A stretch of 64,000 bases of DNA from Pyruvatibacter sp. (GTDB lineage: Bacteria > Pseudomonadota > Alphaproteobacteria > CGMCC-115125): positions 248,001-312,000 of the forward strand of contig NZ_JAVJSC010000004.1 in assembly GCF_040219635.1 (NCBI RefSeq). Reading direction: 5' to 3'. The position numbers and the translations under genes were made by a program. This document shows positions 34,998 to 43,444 of the stretch, one piece after another. The notes beneath the pieces were generated by a model that saw only the letters and a program-made list of their open reading frames with translations, made no database searches and was not told the origin of the DNA. How positions within the stretch are numbered: position 1 is the first letter of the stretch; the number at the start of each line of letters is the position of its first letter.

Positions 34998-35178
34998 CTT
35001 CAAGCTCCTTCACGTCGATGGAACATTCAAACGACAAACAATAAGAGTGGCTAATCGGTTCCCTCTAAGGTCGCCTAATTCTGAAAAAGACAACGAAGCC
35101 TGCCTAATCCGCATCTGGGTTATGCGCTAAGGCAAGGTTGACAAGATCAGTGCGACGGTAACGGCAGTGATAAGTTGA

Positions 35179-35620
35179 TCAATCGAACTGCAAAGCTGAA
35201 CATGCCCTGCGGATCGTCACTTGCCAGTCCTGCCGAACCGCGTCGATCATCTCGCGCTTCCGATCCGGCATTAAAGCTTTCGTTTGATAACGTCCTGCAG
35301 TATCTCGCGGTCCAGTGAGAGGTCCGCAACAATCCGCTTCAGCCGACCATTTTCGTCTTCCAGCTCCCGCAGCCGTCGCATCTCGGACGGCATCAGGCCA
35401 GCGTACTTCTTCTTCCAGTTGAAATAGGTCGCTTGGCTGATCCCCGCCTTGCGGCAGATCTCCGCCACCGGCGCCCCTTCCTCACCCTGCTTGATGACAA
35501 ATGCCTTCTGCGCGTCCGTAAACGTCGATGGCTTCAGGCCAATTTTCCTCGCCCAGCCAAGGAAATCTAAGACCAAAAACTCTAACCACAAATGGTCCAA
35601 ATTTCAGGGGGCAGAGCAGT
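35179..35620 (-). mobile_element. Truncated IS3-family element (orfA plus start of orfB)
   Basis: orfA (35271-35600, minus) encodes an IS3/IS911-type HTH with leucine zipper: TFTDAQKAFVIKQGEEGAPV, AEICRKAGISQATYFNWKKK, LRELEDENGRLKRIVADLSL. orfB begins at 35271 (TAATG overlap) with MPDRKREMIDAVRQDWQVTI and stops after about 30 residues at 35179, so the DDE catalytic domain is lost. The right end, with CTGCTCTGCCCCCTGA read on the minus strand, is at 35604-35620. The element cannot transpose by itself. Confidence 0.78.
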
Positions 35621-35738
35621 CAGTCAGTTCCGTGCGGCGTTGCAGCAGGCCGAGCTTCAGGAGAAGAGCCATGAGGAGATCGAGGCAATTATTGCGCGCC
35701 ACGAAGGTTCTCACGGAGATGATTCCGATCCGTCTTAG
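35619..35738 (+). pseudogene. 3' fragment of a CDS cut by the IS3 element
   Basis: Directly beyond the IS end an open frame reads QFRAALQQAELQEKSHEEIE then AIIARHEGSHGDDSDPS and stops at 35736-35738. It has no start codon and begins at the IS border, so it is the C-terminus of a gene whose 5' part was lost when the IS inserted or later deleted. The family is not recognised. Confidence 0.5.
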
Positions 35739-35879
35739 GCAATGACATTTAACTTCGGCAAGGCTGGCTCCGCCGCCGGTATCGGCGGCATCCAATGCCG
35801 GAGTCTGTCGTGCTATTCGGGACTGGACTTCTGCGCCCTGTCGAGCGTGCATGCAGCAACCTTGAGAGAGGGCCATGGC

Positions 35880-36089
35880 ATGGACACCACGGACCGGCAT
35901 GAACTGATGCGCCAGCTTTTCGTCCTGGCGACAGAACGCCTTGAAGACGCCCACACAGCCGCTGTCGCAGGGCAGGCACCTGACCGTGGCCCTAACGCCT
36001 ACGAGGACCACGCACGAACCCTGGTCCACCACGCGGAAGATGCCGCCCTCTTCGCCCGATCGGTTCTGGCTGCCGCGGGACGGCGGTGA
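35880..36089 (+). CDS. Small helical protein of the recombinase module
   Basis: 69 aa: MDTTDRHELMRQLFVLATER then LEDAHTAAVAGQAPDRGPNA and a helical tail. Acidic and mostly helical, family unknown to me. The frame is open further upstream (35742), but the ATG at 35880 follows GAGAGAGGGCC and begins the helical part. It precedes the DUF3489-DUF2924-recombinase genes in the same direction; small proteins in this place are common in such modules. Confidence 0.5.
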   Translation: MDTTDRHELMRQLFVLATERLEDAHTAAVAGQAPDRGPNAYEDHARTLVHHAEDAALFARSVLAAAGRR

Positions 36090-36309
36090 TAGGCCCGCCT
36101 CGGCCCGATGGAACGCCTGGACTTGTGGCGCAAAGGAAGCATGCATGTGGCGTAGCAAGGGCTGACACCGCGTGCGGCGCAGCATGAGTCGCCCCGACGG
36201 GTCTAGGCGCGAACCCAGCCGACCCTCAGCGCTATCCCGGGACGTTTCGTCAGCGGGCCTTCGGGCAGTGGGAGCCATGGTGGCGCCCGCCCAACCGAAG
36301 GAACGCAGC

Positions 36310-36678
36310 ATGACAAAGGCCCGAAACACGACCCGAAAGCCGCGCACGAAGGCCAAGGCATCCGCCGATCGCAAAGCAGTGAACGCCAAATCGCCGCGGC
36401 CCACGGCGGATCAGCCCAAGACCCACAAGAATCGTAAATCCACGACCGCCGCTTCGAAACGTCCATCATCGCGGACACCGTCTAAGGCGAGTACGATCGT
36501 GGGTCTTCTCCACGGTAATGACGGCGCCTCGCTCGCGGAACTGCAACAGGCGACCGGCTGGCAGCCGCACAGCGTCCGCGGCTTTCTGTCAGGCACCATC
36601 AAGAAGCGTATGGGCCTTGCCCTCACGTCCGAGCGCGATGCCGACGGTGAACGCCGCTACCGGATCGTGGAGGGCTAG
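36310..36678 (+). CDS. DUF3489 protein
   Basis: 122 aa. A Lys/Arg/Thr-rich N-terminal tail (1-60) is followed by a DUF3489 winged-helix-like domain (about 65-122): ASTIVGLLHGNDGASLAELQ, QATGWQPHSVRGFLSGTIKK. It probably binds DNA. It is regularly found beside DUF2924 and serine recombinases in alphaproteobacterial mobile elements. Start ATG 36310 with GAAGGAACGC before it; the frame open from 36172 is compositionally different and rejected. The next gene starts 5 bp after its stop. Confidence 0.8.
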   Translation: MTKARNTTRKPRTKAKASADRKAVNAKSPRPTADQPKTHKNRKSTTAASKRPSSRTPSKASTIVGLLHGNDGASLAELQQATGWQPHSVRGFLSGTIKKRMGLALTSERDADGERRYRIVEG

Positions 36679-36682
36679 CGCG

Positions 36683-37216
36683 ATGGACTCTCGCACAAGC
36701 CGTACCTCCCGAAAGCTCCCGGCCGACGACGTTGAAGCCGAGATCGCGCGCATCCGCGCCCTGGACAAAGAAGCACTGCGGACCGAGTGGCGGGCCACGT
36801 TCAAAAAGCCCGTCCCGAAGGCCCTCACGAAGGACCTTCTCGCCCGCATGCTCATCTGGGAGATGCAGGCAAGGATCTTCGGTGGCCACGACAAGGCAAC
36901 GCTGAAGCTCCTCGACAGCTACGCCAGGGGCAAACCCAACGAGAGTGACCGGTTAAGACGCCTCAAGGCCGGCACCGAACTTGTCCGCGAGTACCAGGGC
37001 AAGCGGCACATCGTGACGGTCGTCCCGGACGGCTTCATGTGGGAGGGCAATGTCTATCGCAGCCTCACCACGATCGCGAAAGAGATCACAGGGACCAACT
37101 GGAATGGCCCCCGCTTCTTCGGGCTTCGCCAGACCGATCCAAAGCCCTCATCAGCGCCAAGTCGAAGCAGCAGCGCCAAGGGCAAGGGCGATGCCGGACG
37201 ACCGGGGCAACTGTGA
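36683..37216 (+). CDS. DUF2924 protein
   Basis: 177 aa. DUF2924 signature: RIRALDKEALRTEWRATFKK, LTKDLLARMLIWEMQARIFG, LVREYQGKRHIVTVVPDGFM, WEGNVYRSLTTIAKEITGTN, then W-N-GPRFFGL. Function unknown. The gene is almost always directly upstream of a large serine recombinase, as here, where its TGA overlaps the recombinase ATG (TGATG at 37214-37218), so the two are translated together. It is probably an accessory or directionality factor (inference). Confidence 0.85.
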   Translation: MDSRTSRTSRKLPADDVEAEIARIRALDKEALRTEWRATFKKPVPKALTKDLLARMLIWEMQARIFGGHDKATLKLLDSYARGKPNESDRLRRLKAGTELVREYQGKRHIVTVVPDGFMWEGNVYRSLTTIAKEITGTNWNGPRFFGLRQTDPKPSSAPSRSSSAKGKGDAGRPGQL

Positions 37217-38814
37217 TGCCCGCCACGAAACAGCTGCGGTGCGCGATCTACACCCGAAAATCGACCGAGCATAATCTCGATCTCGAATTCAACTCCCTCG
37301 ACGCCCAGCGGGAGGCCTGCGAGGCCTACATCAAGAGCCAGGCACACGAGGGCTGGCGCTTGATCCCGCAACACTACGATGACGGCGGTTTGTCGGGCGC
37401 CTCCCTCGAGCGCCCTGCCCTGCAGGCGCTCCTGCAGGACATCGAGGCCGGCAAGATCGATGTGGTGGTCGTCTACAAGGTCGATCGATTGACCCGCTCG
37501 CTGACGGATTTTGCCAAGCTCGTGGAGCTGTTCGATGCCCACGAGGTCTCGTTCGTATCTGTTACCCAATCCTTCAACACGACGAGCAGCATGGGGCGCC
37601 TCACGCTCAACGTCCTGCTTTCGTTTGCCCAGTTCGAGAGGGAAGTTATCGGCGAGCGTGTCCGGGACAAGATCGCCGCCTCCAAGCGCAAGGGTCTGTG
37701 GGTCGGCGGACCGGTGCCGCTCGGCTACCAAAGTATCAACAAGAAACTCCACGTGGTGCCGGACGAGGCGGAAGCCGTCAGGACCATCTACCGACTGTAC
37801 CTGGAGGCCAAGTCTGTCCGCGACCTCGCAGGACGCCTGGATAAGCTCGGCATCCACACCAAGAAACGAAGACTCTCCACGGGGCGGACGGTTGGCGGCG
37901 GCCCGTTCGGTGTCGGTGCCCTCGCCCACCTCCTGCAGAACCGCTTCTATATCGGCGAGGTGGTTTATCGCGGCGAAATCTTTCCCGGCGATCATGAGCC
38001 CATCGTGGACCGCGAGATGTTCGACGCCGTTCAGAAGAAGCTCGCCGACCACGCTGTCGAGCGTCAGCACAGGTTGAGAGCATCGCCTGCTCTCCTCACC
38101 GGGCGCATTTTTGATGCCGACGGGAACCGTATGACGCCGTCGCACACGTCCAAGAAGGGCGTCCGGTATCGGTACTACGTCTCGCACGCATCGCTGCAGC
38201 GATCGGCCGGCGCCCAATGTCCACCGTTGCGTGTGCCCGCGCCGGAGGCCGAGGCGCTCGTCGTGGCGGCGATCAGAGAGCGGCTATCAGATGAGTGGGC
38301 TGCAGGCGAAGACCTGGATGATCGCGAGGTGGTCCGGCGTCACCTCAGGCGTGTGGCTGTTGGAGACGCAGAGGTCGTGATCGCGTTTGTGTCCGAGCCA
38401 GGTCCAGACACAGTGCGCGAGCACGAACGCGACTCTTCAAACGAGGACGGCTCGGGCGAAGCGGTCGAGGAGATTGTGGTGCCCTGGGTCCGGCCGGCAT
38501 TCCGATCGGAGAAGGGAATTTCACGAGCGCCTTCAGGGCATGAGCCCATGACGCCCGCATCGCGAGATGCACTGCTTACCGCCATCGCCAAGGCGCGGGC
38601 CTGGGTAGACGACCTGGCCAACGGTCGCGTCGGCTCTTTCGCTGAGATCGCGGAACGGGAAGGCAAGGTCGAGCGGCATATTCGGCTGCTGGTGCCGTTG
38701 GCGTTTGTTTCCCCTGGACACCTGGATGGCATTATAGCCGGCGACCGAAATCACGAAATCTCTATAATCAAGATGGCTAAAATAGTTCCCGATTCTTGGC
38801 CAGCCACCTACTAA
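37216..38814 (+). CDS. Large serine recombinase (site-specific)
   Basis: 532 aa. N-terminal resolvase domain (about residues 8-160) with the nucleophile Ser16 in AIYTRKSTEHN, LDAQREACEAYI, YDDGGLSGASLERPAL, VVVYKVDRLTRS and FAQFEREVIGERVRDKI. The recombinase domain (about 180-290: PLGYQ, AVRTIYRLYLEAKSVRDLAGRLDKLGI, FGVGALAHLLQNRFYIGEV) follows. The usual zinc-ribbon Cys cluster is mostly lost. The C-terminal tail (about 400-532) is longer and less conserved. It would integrate or excise the element carrying DUF3489-DUF2924. Start ATG 37216 overlaps the DUF2924 stop; an open frame to 37039 is a shadow of that gene. Confidence 0.92.
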   Translation: MPATKQLRCAIYTRKSTEHNLDLEFNSLDAQREACEAYIKSQAHEGWRLIPQHYDDGGLSGASLERPALQALLQDIEAGKIDVVVVYKVDRLTRSLTDFAKLVELFDAHEVSFVSVTQSFNTTSSMGRLTLNVLLSFAQFEREVIGERVRDKIAASKRKGLWVGGPVPLGYQSINKKLHVVPDEAEAVRTIYRLYLEAKSVRDLAGRLDKLGIHTKKRRLSTGRTVGGGPFGVGALAHLLQNRFYIGEVVYRGEIFPGDHEPIVDREMFDAVQKKLADHAVERQHRLRASPALLTGRIFDADGNRMTPSHTSKKGVRYRYYVSHASLQRSAGAQCPPLRVPAPEAEALVVAAIRERLSDEWAAGEDLDDREVVRRHLRRVAVGDAEVVIAFVSEPGPDTVREHERDSSNEDGSGEAVEEIVVPWVRPAFRSEKGISRAPSGHEPMTPASRDALLTAIAKARAWVDDLANGRVGSFAEIAEREGKVERHIRLLVPLAFVSPGHLDGIIAGDRNHEISIIKMAKIVPDSWPATY

Positions 38815-39012
38815 TTCATACAATTGATTTTATCTAAATACGCCTCAAATTCTCTACGCGTACTCGCTACGGATTTTGGAAGCCCTAACGCCTCGCTGAC
38901 CAAACCCAAGCGCTCAACAGAGGAGCCTGCTTCTTGTCGGCTGGTTGGCGGCATCGCTTGACCATCCCGTCGGGCAGTTAACAGAGACCTGCTTGATGGA
39001 CTATCCAGAACA
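38815..39012. other. Gap after the recombinase gene, AT-rich start, no clear gene
   Basis: The first 60 bases are AT-rich. A 70-codon minus-strand frame (38811-39023) ends in ERLGLVSEALGLPKSVASTR and EFEAYLDKINCMN, but it has no family match or upstream signals that I can see. I leave it unannotated. Confidence 0.3.
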
Positions 39013-39144
39013 ATGGCCCGCATTTCAAAAGCCTTTGAAGAGGCCCGATCGTATCAGAATATCGGCAGGTCACGATGTTTCCGCGAACGGTACTTCACAC
39101 GGCAAATCGCGCGCCTTCGGATGCAAATACAATCGGCGCGCTAG
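39013..39144 (+). CDS. Small basic ORF upstream of the RelA/SpoT-domain gene
   Basis: 43 codons from ATG 39013: MARISKAFEEARSYQNIGRS, then RCFRERYFTRQIARLRMQIQ and SAR. Strongly basic and predicted helical, ending 30 bp before the RelA/SpoT-domain gene. It could be a leader peptide, a small partner protein, or the tail of a broken gene. No family recognised. Confidence 0.3.
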   Translation: MARISKAFEEARSYQNIGRSRCFRERYFTRQIARLRMQIQSAR

Positions 39145-39174
39145 CACTCAGGTCTTGGCAAGTGGAGTTGCTCG

Positions 39175-42100
39175 ATGAACCTTCAGGAATACGAACACGG
39201 CGGCCAAGCGCTGTACGCTGAGTTTTGCGAGGTCGTCGCCGACTTGCTGAAGCGCGCCTTGGAAAAAGAGCCGGGCTACCGCCTTCAGCAAATCCAGCAC
39301 AGGGCGAAAAACATCGCATCTCTAAGGGTAAGGCTGGAACAACATGACGCGCTAGCCACCGACGCGATTGAGGACTTTCGCAAAGATCTCGCCGGGTGCC
39401 GCATCGTCTTCTACACCAACAACGACGTAAATCGGTTCGCAACTTCAGGTCTCTTGAGGGAGCTCTTTGAAATAAACTGGGATCGCTCGAAATTTCATCA
39501 GCCTGGACCCGGCATCCAGGACGCCGAAAAGCTCTTTCAGTCTTACAACTATGTTGTCCAGCTAAGAGCCGACCGCACTGCGCTAGTCGAATATAATCGC
39601 TTTAAGGGCCTTTGGTGCGAAGTCCAGGTTCAGACGACGCTCAATCACGCTTGGGCGGAAATGGCTCACGACATTATCTACAAGCGGCCGGAGATTAAGG
39701 GGTTCGGCGATCGCGAATCGGCGATGATCGAGCGTCGGCTCGGCGAGGTAATGCACAATCACCTTCTGCCGGCAGGCTATATCTTCCAGAAAGTCGCAAG
39801 CGACGTTCAACGTCTGATGGACGGCATGGAGCTGTTCGACCGCGGTGCCGTGGACGCGATCTTAGACGCGCAAAACAACAATGAGCGCAAAGATGCAGTC
39901 GAACGACTGCGCGACGACGTGCTGCCTTATTATGACGATCTGCAGACAGAATATCCCGATATCAGGGAAAAACTGAAACAAGCATGGCTGGCAGCTCAAG
40001 GCGCCGCGACCAAATCTCGCGAGACCCCATTTGGAAACTTTCCCGGTGCAGAGCCGGCTGATGTTGCCGATGTCATTGCTGACATTTTTGAGCGGTATCG
40101 TTACATCGATCCGGAGGCAACTTATGCGGTCATCCGCGACCTGTTCCTGCAATCAAACGATCCAGCCTCGCACAAGCATCTGATAAATCTAGCCGAAAGA
40201 CTGTCGGCGCACACGTTGCAAGTCTGGCAAGAGTTCGGGCCGGTGGTACAGACACGCCTCGCCGCGTTGCTCAAGGCGGAAGCGCGCCTTGGCCATATGG
40301 CGCCGATCGCGGTCACCGTTTGCGGCGAAATACTAAAGCCGGACATTACCGGTACGTCATCCAGTTCTGATTCTGTCACATTACACACTGGCGCCGTCAT
40401 CTACAGCGACGCGCTTGCGGCTGCTCGTCGCGAAGCGATCGATACACTTGTTCATCTTGTGGCCGTGGCGCCGTCGGAAGACGATCAAAGCCTCGCAATC
40501 TCGAATCTGTTTCTCGCTGGCTCAGCGCCGCGCCAGACGATCTACAGCCATGATGTGATGGCGATGATACTCGAAGATTGCGCCTACATGCTGCGCAAGC
40601 TTCAGCCGATCCTTTCGGCAAAGCCCATGGATATTCGGCAGGACTATGAAGAACGCATACTTTGGTTGTGGCGGCAATACTGCTCGCTGCCGGAGCAGCT
40701 CAAAAGCGATAAAAAGATCGCCAGAGCGCAGGCGCAACTGATCGACACCATTATCGCACTGCGCGATGCGCTCAACGAAGACAAGGAGTTTGTGATCTTC
40801 AAAACGCTCGTCGGCTTCCGGTCTGTCTTTCCTCATATGTGGGAGGAGGATCGCGTCGAACTCAATGAAGAACAGCGCATTCGAGACGAGCTTCAGGACA
40901 AGCTGCTCGACAACATATCTGAGGAGACATGGGAGACTTGGCAACATCGGCTAGAGCGCGCCGCAGCGGTCAAGTCGAATGATGGCGCAACCTTTCCGCC
41001 TTTGGCTCGTTTTCTTCAGCAGCTCGCGACACGCCATCCTACTCTCGGAATTAGGCTGCTAACCGACCGAGACTTACTCCCACGCTGGACCGTCAACCAG
41101 ATTGCGATCGCACTCTTTGACACCGACGCAGGAGAGGACGCTAAGGCTGCGCTGCTTAACTGGGCGGAAGATGGCAACTATCTGCCTGAAATCGCATCGA
41201 CTGCAAAGTTCGCAAAGACGGTTGATCGCGAGTTTCTGTTGCGCGTTGCCGACATCTCAATAGACAAGAAAGACGAACAAGCCTGCGTCATGTTGTTGGA
41301 AGCTGCGACCCGCCGCTTCAGCGACGATAAGGCGTTTTGGAGAGATGAAATTTTTTTCCCGTGCCTCAACATGCTTCATGCAGCACGGAATCATATCTGG
41401 ATCGATCACACATGGTTCCTGGCTCGAAAAGGCTCTCTCTTTGCAGATCTAGGCGCCGAGCAGCGCACGGCCGTGCTCAAAGCAATGGAATCTGCGCCGA
41501 CGATCGACTACCACGCTGAAGCTATTCTCCACGCCCTCGCCCGTCAGGACCACATTGCTGTTCTGGAATTTTTTGGCCGGCGGATCGCCAGTGTAGAGGA
41601 AGAAGGGCGCGAACTCTTCGATGCTATTCCCTTCTCCTTTCACGAGGTCAACGAGGTGTTTCAGCCGCATCCAGATGAATTGGTAGATGCACTGCGCCTC
41701 TGGATTCATACAGACAACGTCAACGCACGGTGGCATTTGTCGCATTTTCTGAGCCGCATCTATCCGCATTTTCAGTCGCCGTTGCCAGAGGCGCTCAATG
41801 CGCGGATTGGCGGGGCGGACAGGGACGAGCTCTCCTTTATCGCATCTCTCCTTGAGGGGTTCGAAGGACACGAAGCACTGCTACCTACCCTGCGTGCCAT
41901 TCTCGCCTCTGACGTGGCAACCGATGATATTGAAGACACGGTTTCTCAGGTTTTTCACGAAACCGGTGTGATGACCGGAGAGTTCGGTGCGGCACAAAAT
42001 TATCAGGCGAAAGCGGATTCGATCAGACCATGGCTCGATGATTCATCCGGGCGTGTCAGAGCGTTCGCCGAAAAGGAAATCCACTCCCTAGAACGTGCTG

Positions 42101-42189
42101 TAGCCGCTGAAACCCGGCGCGCCCAGGAAGACGTAGCTATGCGAAAACTCGACTTTGGCGAGCCACTTGATGGTAGCGAAAAAAAATAA
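39175..42189 (+). CDS. RelA/SpoT synthetase-domain protein with a 770-residue helical C-terminal region
   Basis: 1004 aa. Residues about 15-225 match the (p)ppGpp synthetase fold: ATP-site RAKNIASLRVRL (43-54, R-x-K-x-x-x-S), FRKDLAGCRIVFYTNND (68-84), the guanine-stacking Tyr region FQSYNYVVQL (121-130), and CEVQVQTTLNHAWAEMAHDIIYK (148-170) with the catalytic Glu of the ExQ motif. There is no HD hydrolase, TGS or ACT domain, so it is not a housekeeping Rel. Residues about 230-1004 are almost all helical, repeat-like and without a family known to me. It lies in an accessory region between a serine recombinase and a toxin-antitoxin pair. A nucleotide-making toxin or defence effector, with the long tail as sensor or self-inhibitor, is plausible inference. 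Confidence 0.78.
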   Translation: MNLQEYEHGGQALYAEFCEVVADLLKRALEKEPGYRLQQIQHRAKNIASLRVRLEQHDALATDAIEDFRKDLAGCRIVFYTNNDVNRFATSGLLRELFEINWDRSKFHQPGPGIQDAEKLFQSYNYVVQLRADRTALVEYNRFKGLWCEVQVQTTLNHAWAEMAHDIIYKRPEIKGFGDRESAMIERRLGEVMHNHLLPAGYIFQKVASDVQRLMDGMELFDRGAVDAILDAQNNNERKDAVERLRDDVLPYYDDLQTEYPDIREKLKQAWLAAQGAATKSRETPFGNFPGAEPADVADVIADIFERYRYIDPEATYAVIRDLFLQSNDPASHKHLINLAERLSAHTLQVWQEFGPVVQTRLAALLKAEARLGHMAPIAVTVCGEILKPDITGTSSSSDSVTLHTGAVIYSDALAAARREAIDTLVHLVAVAPSEDDQSLAISNLFLAGSAPRQTIYSHDVMAMILEDCAYMLRKLQPILSAKPMDIRQDYEERILWLWRQYCSLPEQLKSDKKIARAQAQLIDTIIALRDALNEDKEFVIFKTLVGFRSVFPHMWEEDRVELNEEQRIRDELQDKLLDNISEETWETWQHRLERAAAVKSNDGATFPPLARFLQQLATRHPTLGIRLLTDRDLLPRWTVNQIAIALFDTDAGEDAKAALLNWAEDGNYLPEIASTAKFAKTVDREFLLRVADISIDKKDEQACVMLLEAATRRFSDDKAFWRDEIFFPCLNMLHAARNHIWIDHTWFLARKGSLFADLGAEQRTAVLKAMESAPTIDYHAEAILHALARQDHIAVLEFFGRRIASVEEEGRELFDAIPFSFHEVNEVFQPHPDELVDALRLWIHTDNVNARWHLSHFLSRIYPHFQSPLPEALNARIGGADRDELSFIASLLEGFEGHEALLPTLRAILASDVATDDIEDTVSQVFHETGVMTGEFGAAQNYQAKADSIRPWLDDSSGRVRAFAEKEIHSLERAVAAETRRAQEDVAMRKLDFGEPLDGSEKK

Positions 42190-42467
42190 GACGAAGCGTG
42201 CAAGGATGATGACGGAACCAAAAAGTTGGACCCGAAGAAAACACGCAAATTGCGTACTTCATCCATGTTCAAATTTACATGCCGCGTGTTCTTCCAAGCA
42301 TCCGTTCGATAAACTCCTTGAAGGGGCTAGGAGGATCCGGACCATCGGATGTCGAATCTCGAACCGGTCTCGTGGGCGACCTTGGCGGGTTCACAGATTT
42401 CTACGCCCCTCCCCGGAAATGGCCTGTGCCGCGTTCCAGGCCGCTTGGCCAGCCAGCACCATATGTC
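42190..42467. other. Gap between the RelA/SpoT-domain gene and the TA operon
   Basis: No gene is evident. It contains one CGAACCGGTCTC unit (42360-42371) of the GTCTC repeat motif, without the other landmarks of the full repeat. The strand-specific pattern GTCGAATCTCGAACCGGTCT suggests old mobile-element border DNA. Confidence 0.4.
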
Positions 42468-42497
42468 TTGACATTGTCATGACGTGACCGGTATGGT
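42468..42497 (+). promoter_or_regulatory. Promoter and palindromic operator of the DUF1778-GNAT operon
   Basis: -35 TTGACA (42468-42473) and -10 TATGGT (42492-42497) with an 18-bp spacer. The perfect 11-bp palindrome TGACATTGTCA (42469-42479) covers the -35, the expected place for autorepression by the RHH antitoxin or the toxin-antitoxin complex. The start codon is 29 bp after the -10. Confidence 0.65.
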
Positions 42498-42525
42498 GCC
42501 TCCATCTCGTCCAGGAGTCGCTGAT

Positions 42526-42813
42526 ATGGCCAAGGCAACAACAAGATCCGAAAAGCTCGATCTTCGGCTGACCGCCGAGGCAAAGCAGACGCTTGTGACC
42601 GCCGCTACCGCCCAAAACAGGTCTGTCAGCGAATTTGTTCTGGATAGCGCTCTCGCGAGAGCAGCCGAGACCCTGCCTGACCGGCAGCACTTCTCCTTGG
42701 ACGCCGCCAGCTGGGATGCGTTTCAGAAGGCGCTGGATGCCCCCGTCCGGCCCATGCCCCGCCTGAAGCGGCTGCTTGCCGAACCGAGTGCGATCGAAAC
42801 CCGTTCGGAATGA
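42526..42813 (+). CDS. DUF1778 antitoxin (TacA/AtaR-like)
   Basis: 95 aa. N-terminal ribbon-helix-helix (about residues 6-50): RSEKLDLRLTAEAKQTLVTA, AAAQ-type helix and NRSVSEFVLDSALARAAET. The C-terminal neutralising tail has the family pattern FSLDAASWDAFQKALDAPVR and P-rich end. It binds the operator at 42468-42480 and neutralises the toxin encoded next. The ATG at 42526 is preferred over GTG 42484, because the latter would lie inside the promoter. It overlaps the toxin gene by 4 nt (ATGA). Confidence 0.88.
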   Translation: MAKATTRSEKLDLRLTAEAKQTLVTAATAQNRSVSEFVLDSALARAAETLPDRQHFSLDAASWDAFQKALDAPVRPMPRLKRLLAEPSAIETRSE

Positions 42814-43310
42814 CCTCGCCTTTCGAGGTCGAGAAGCTCCGGCGCGATCACGCCGTGGACGGTTTCGACTGCGGCAAAGATCCGCTCAATCGATTCCTGA
42901 TCCGCAATGCGCTCCAAAGCCAGCAGGCCAATGCTTCCCAGACCTATGTCCTGATGGAAGTCGGCCAAGTCGTCGGCTACTACACGCTTGTGGTCGGATC
43001 GGTTGAACCTGTCGATGCGCCGGCACGACTGACCAGAAGGCTTGCTCGCCACCCGGTTCCGATCATGCTCCTCGCGCGACTGGCCATTGATCTGCGCCAT
43101 CAGGGAAAAGGGGTTGGCCCCGCCCTTCTCAAGGACGCTCTCCTGCGCACGCTTCAGGCGGCCGACATCGCTGGCATAAGGGCCTTCGCTGTCCACGCAA
43201 AGGACGATGAGGCGCGATCCTTCTACGAGCACTTCGACTTTGCATCCTCTCCGACCGATCCGATGCATCTGTTTCTGCTGATCAAGGACGTGAAGTCGTT
43301 ACTTCGGTAA
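42810..43310 (+). CDS. GNAT-family toxin (TacT/AtaT-like acetyltransferase)
   Basis: 166 aa GNAT. Early family motif FDCGKDPLNRFLIRNALQSQ, YYTLVVGSV strand, acetyl-CoA loop LAIDLRHQGKGVGPALLKDA, late catalytic Tyr in ARSFYEHFDF. Toxins of this group acetylate the amino group of aminoacyl-tRNA and stop translation. It is translationally coupled to the DUF1778 antitoxin. The pair is common in accessory regions and stabilises islands or gives abortive defence. It ends 4 bp before copy 3 of the GTCTC repeat. Confidence 0.88.
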   Translation: MTSPFEVEKLRRDHAVDGFDCGKDPLNRFLIRNALQSQQANASQTYVLMEVGQVVGYYTLVVGSVEPVDAPARLTRRLARHPVPIMLLARLAIDLRHQGKGVGPALLKDALLRTLQAADIAGIRAFAVHAKDDEARSFYEHFDFASSPTDPMHLFLLIKDVKSLLR

Positions 43311-43314
43311 TCAA

Positions 43315-43444
43315 TGAACCAGTCTCCCGAAACTACGAAGCGGTCTCTGGGCGCTACCACATGCAAATTTGGATATCCGAAAGTCGCCGCCGGAGACCAG
43401 CAGCGAGAATACGCGAGATCCCGAGTCCATTTCAGTCTCTATAC
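43315..43444 (+). repeat. GTCTC dispersed repeat, copy 3
   Basis: TGAACCAGTCTC (43315-43326) and CGAAGCGGTCTC (43336-43347), 21 nt apart; AAATTTGGAT at 43365-43374; CGGAGA at 43391-43396; GTCTCTATAC at 43435-43444. Offsets 21, 43 and 69 equal those of copy 2; the last interval is 10 nt shorter. It lies 80 nt before the 3' end of tRNA-Gln, at the position where copies 1 and 2 carry the 325-bp block. Confidence 0.72.

Noticed and set aside
35604..36404. 266-codon minus-strand ORF across the recombinase-module start
   Set aside because: It runs from the IS end across the DUF3489 gene on the other strand and has no recognisable domain.
37054..38217. 387-codon minus-strand ORF opposite the serine recombinase
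   Set aside because: Antisense shadow. The plus-strand recombinase has all catalytic motifs.
38811..39023. 70-codon minus-strand ORF after the recombinase
   Set aside because: Its C-terminus looks protein-like, but there is no start signal or family match. Not enough to call a gene.
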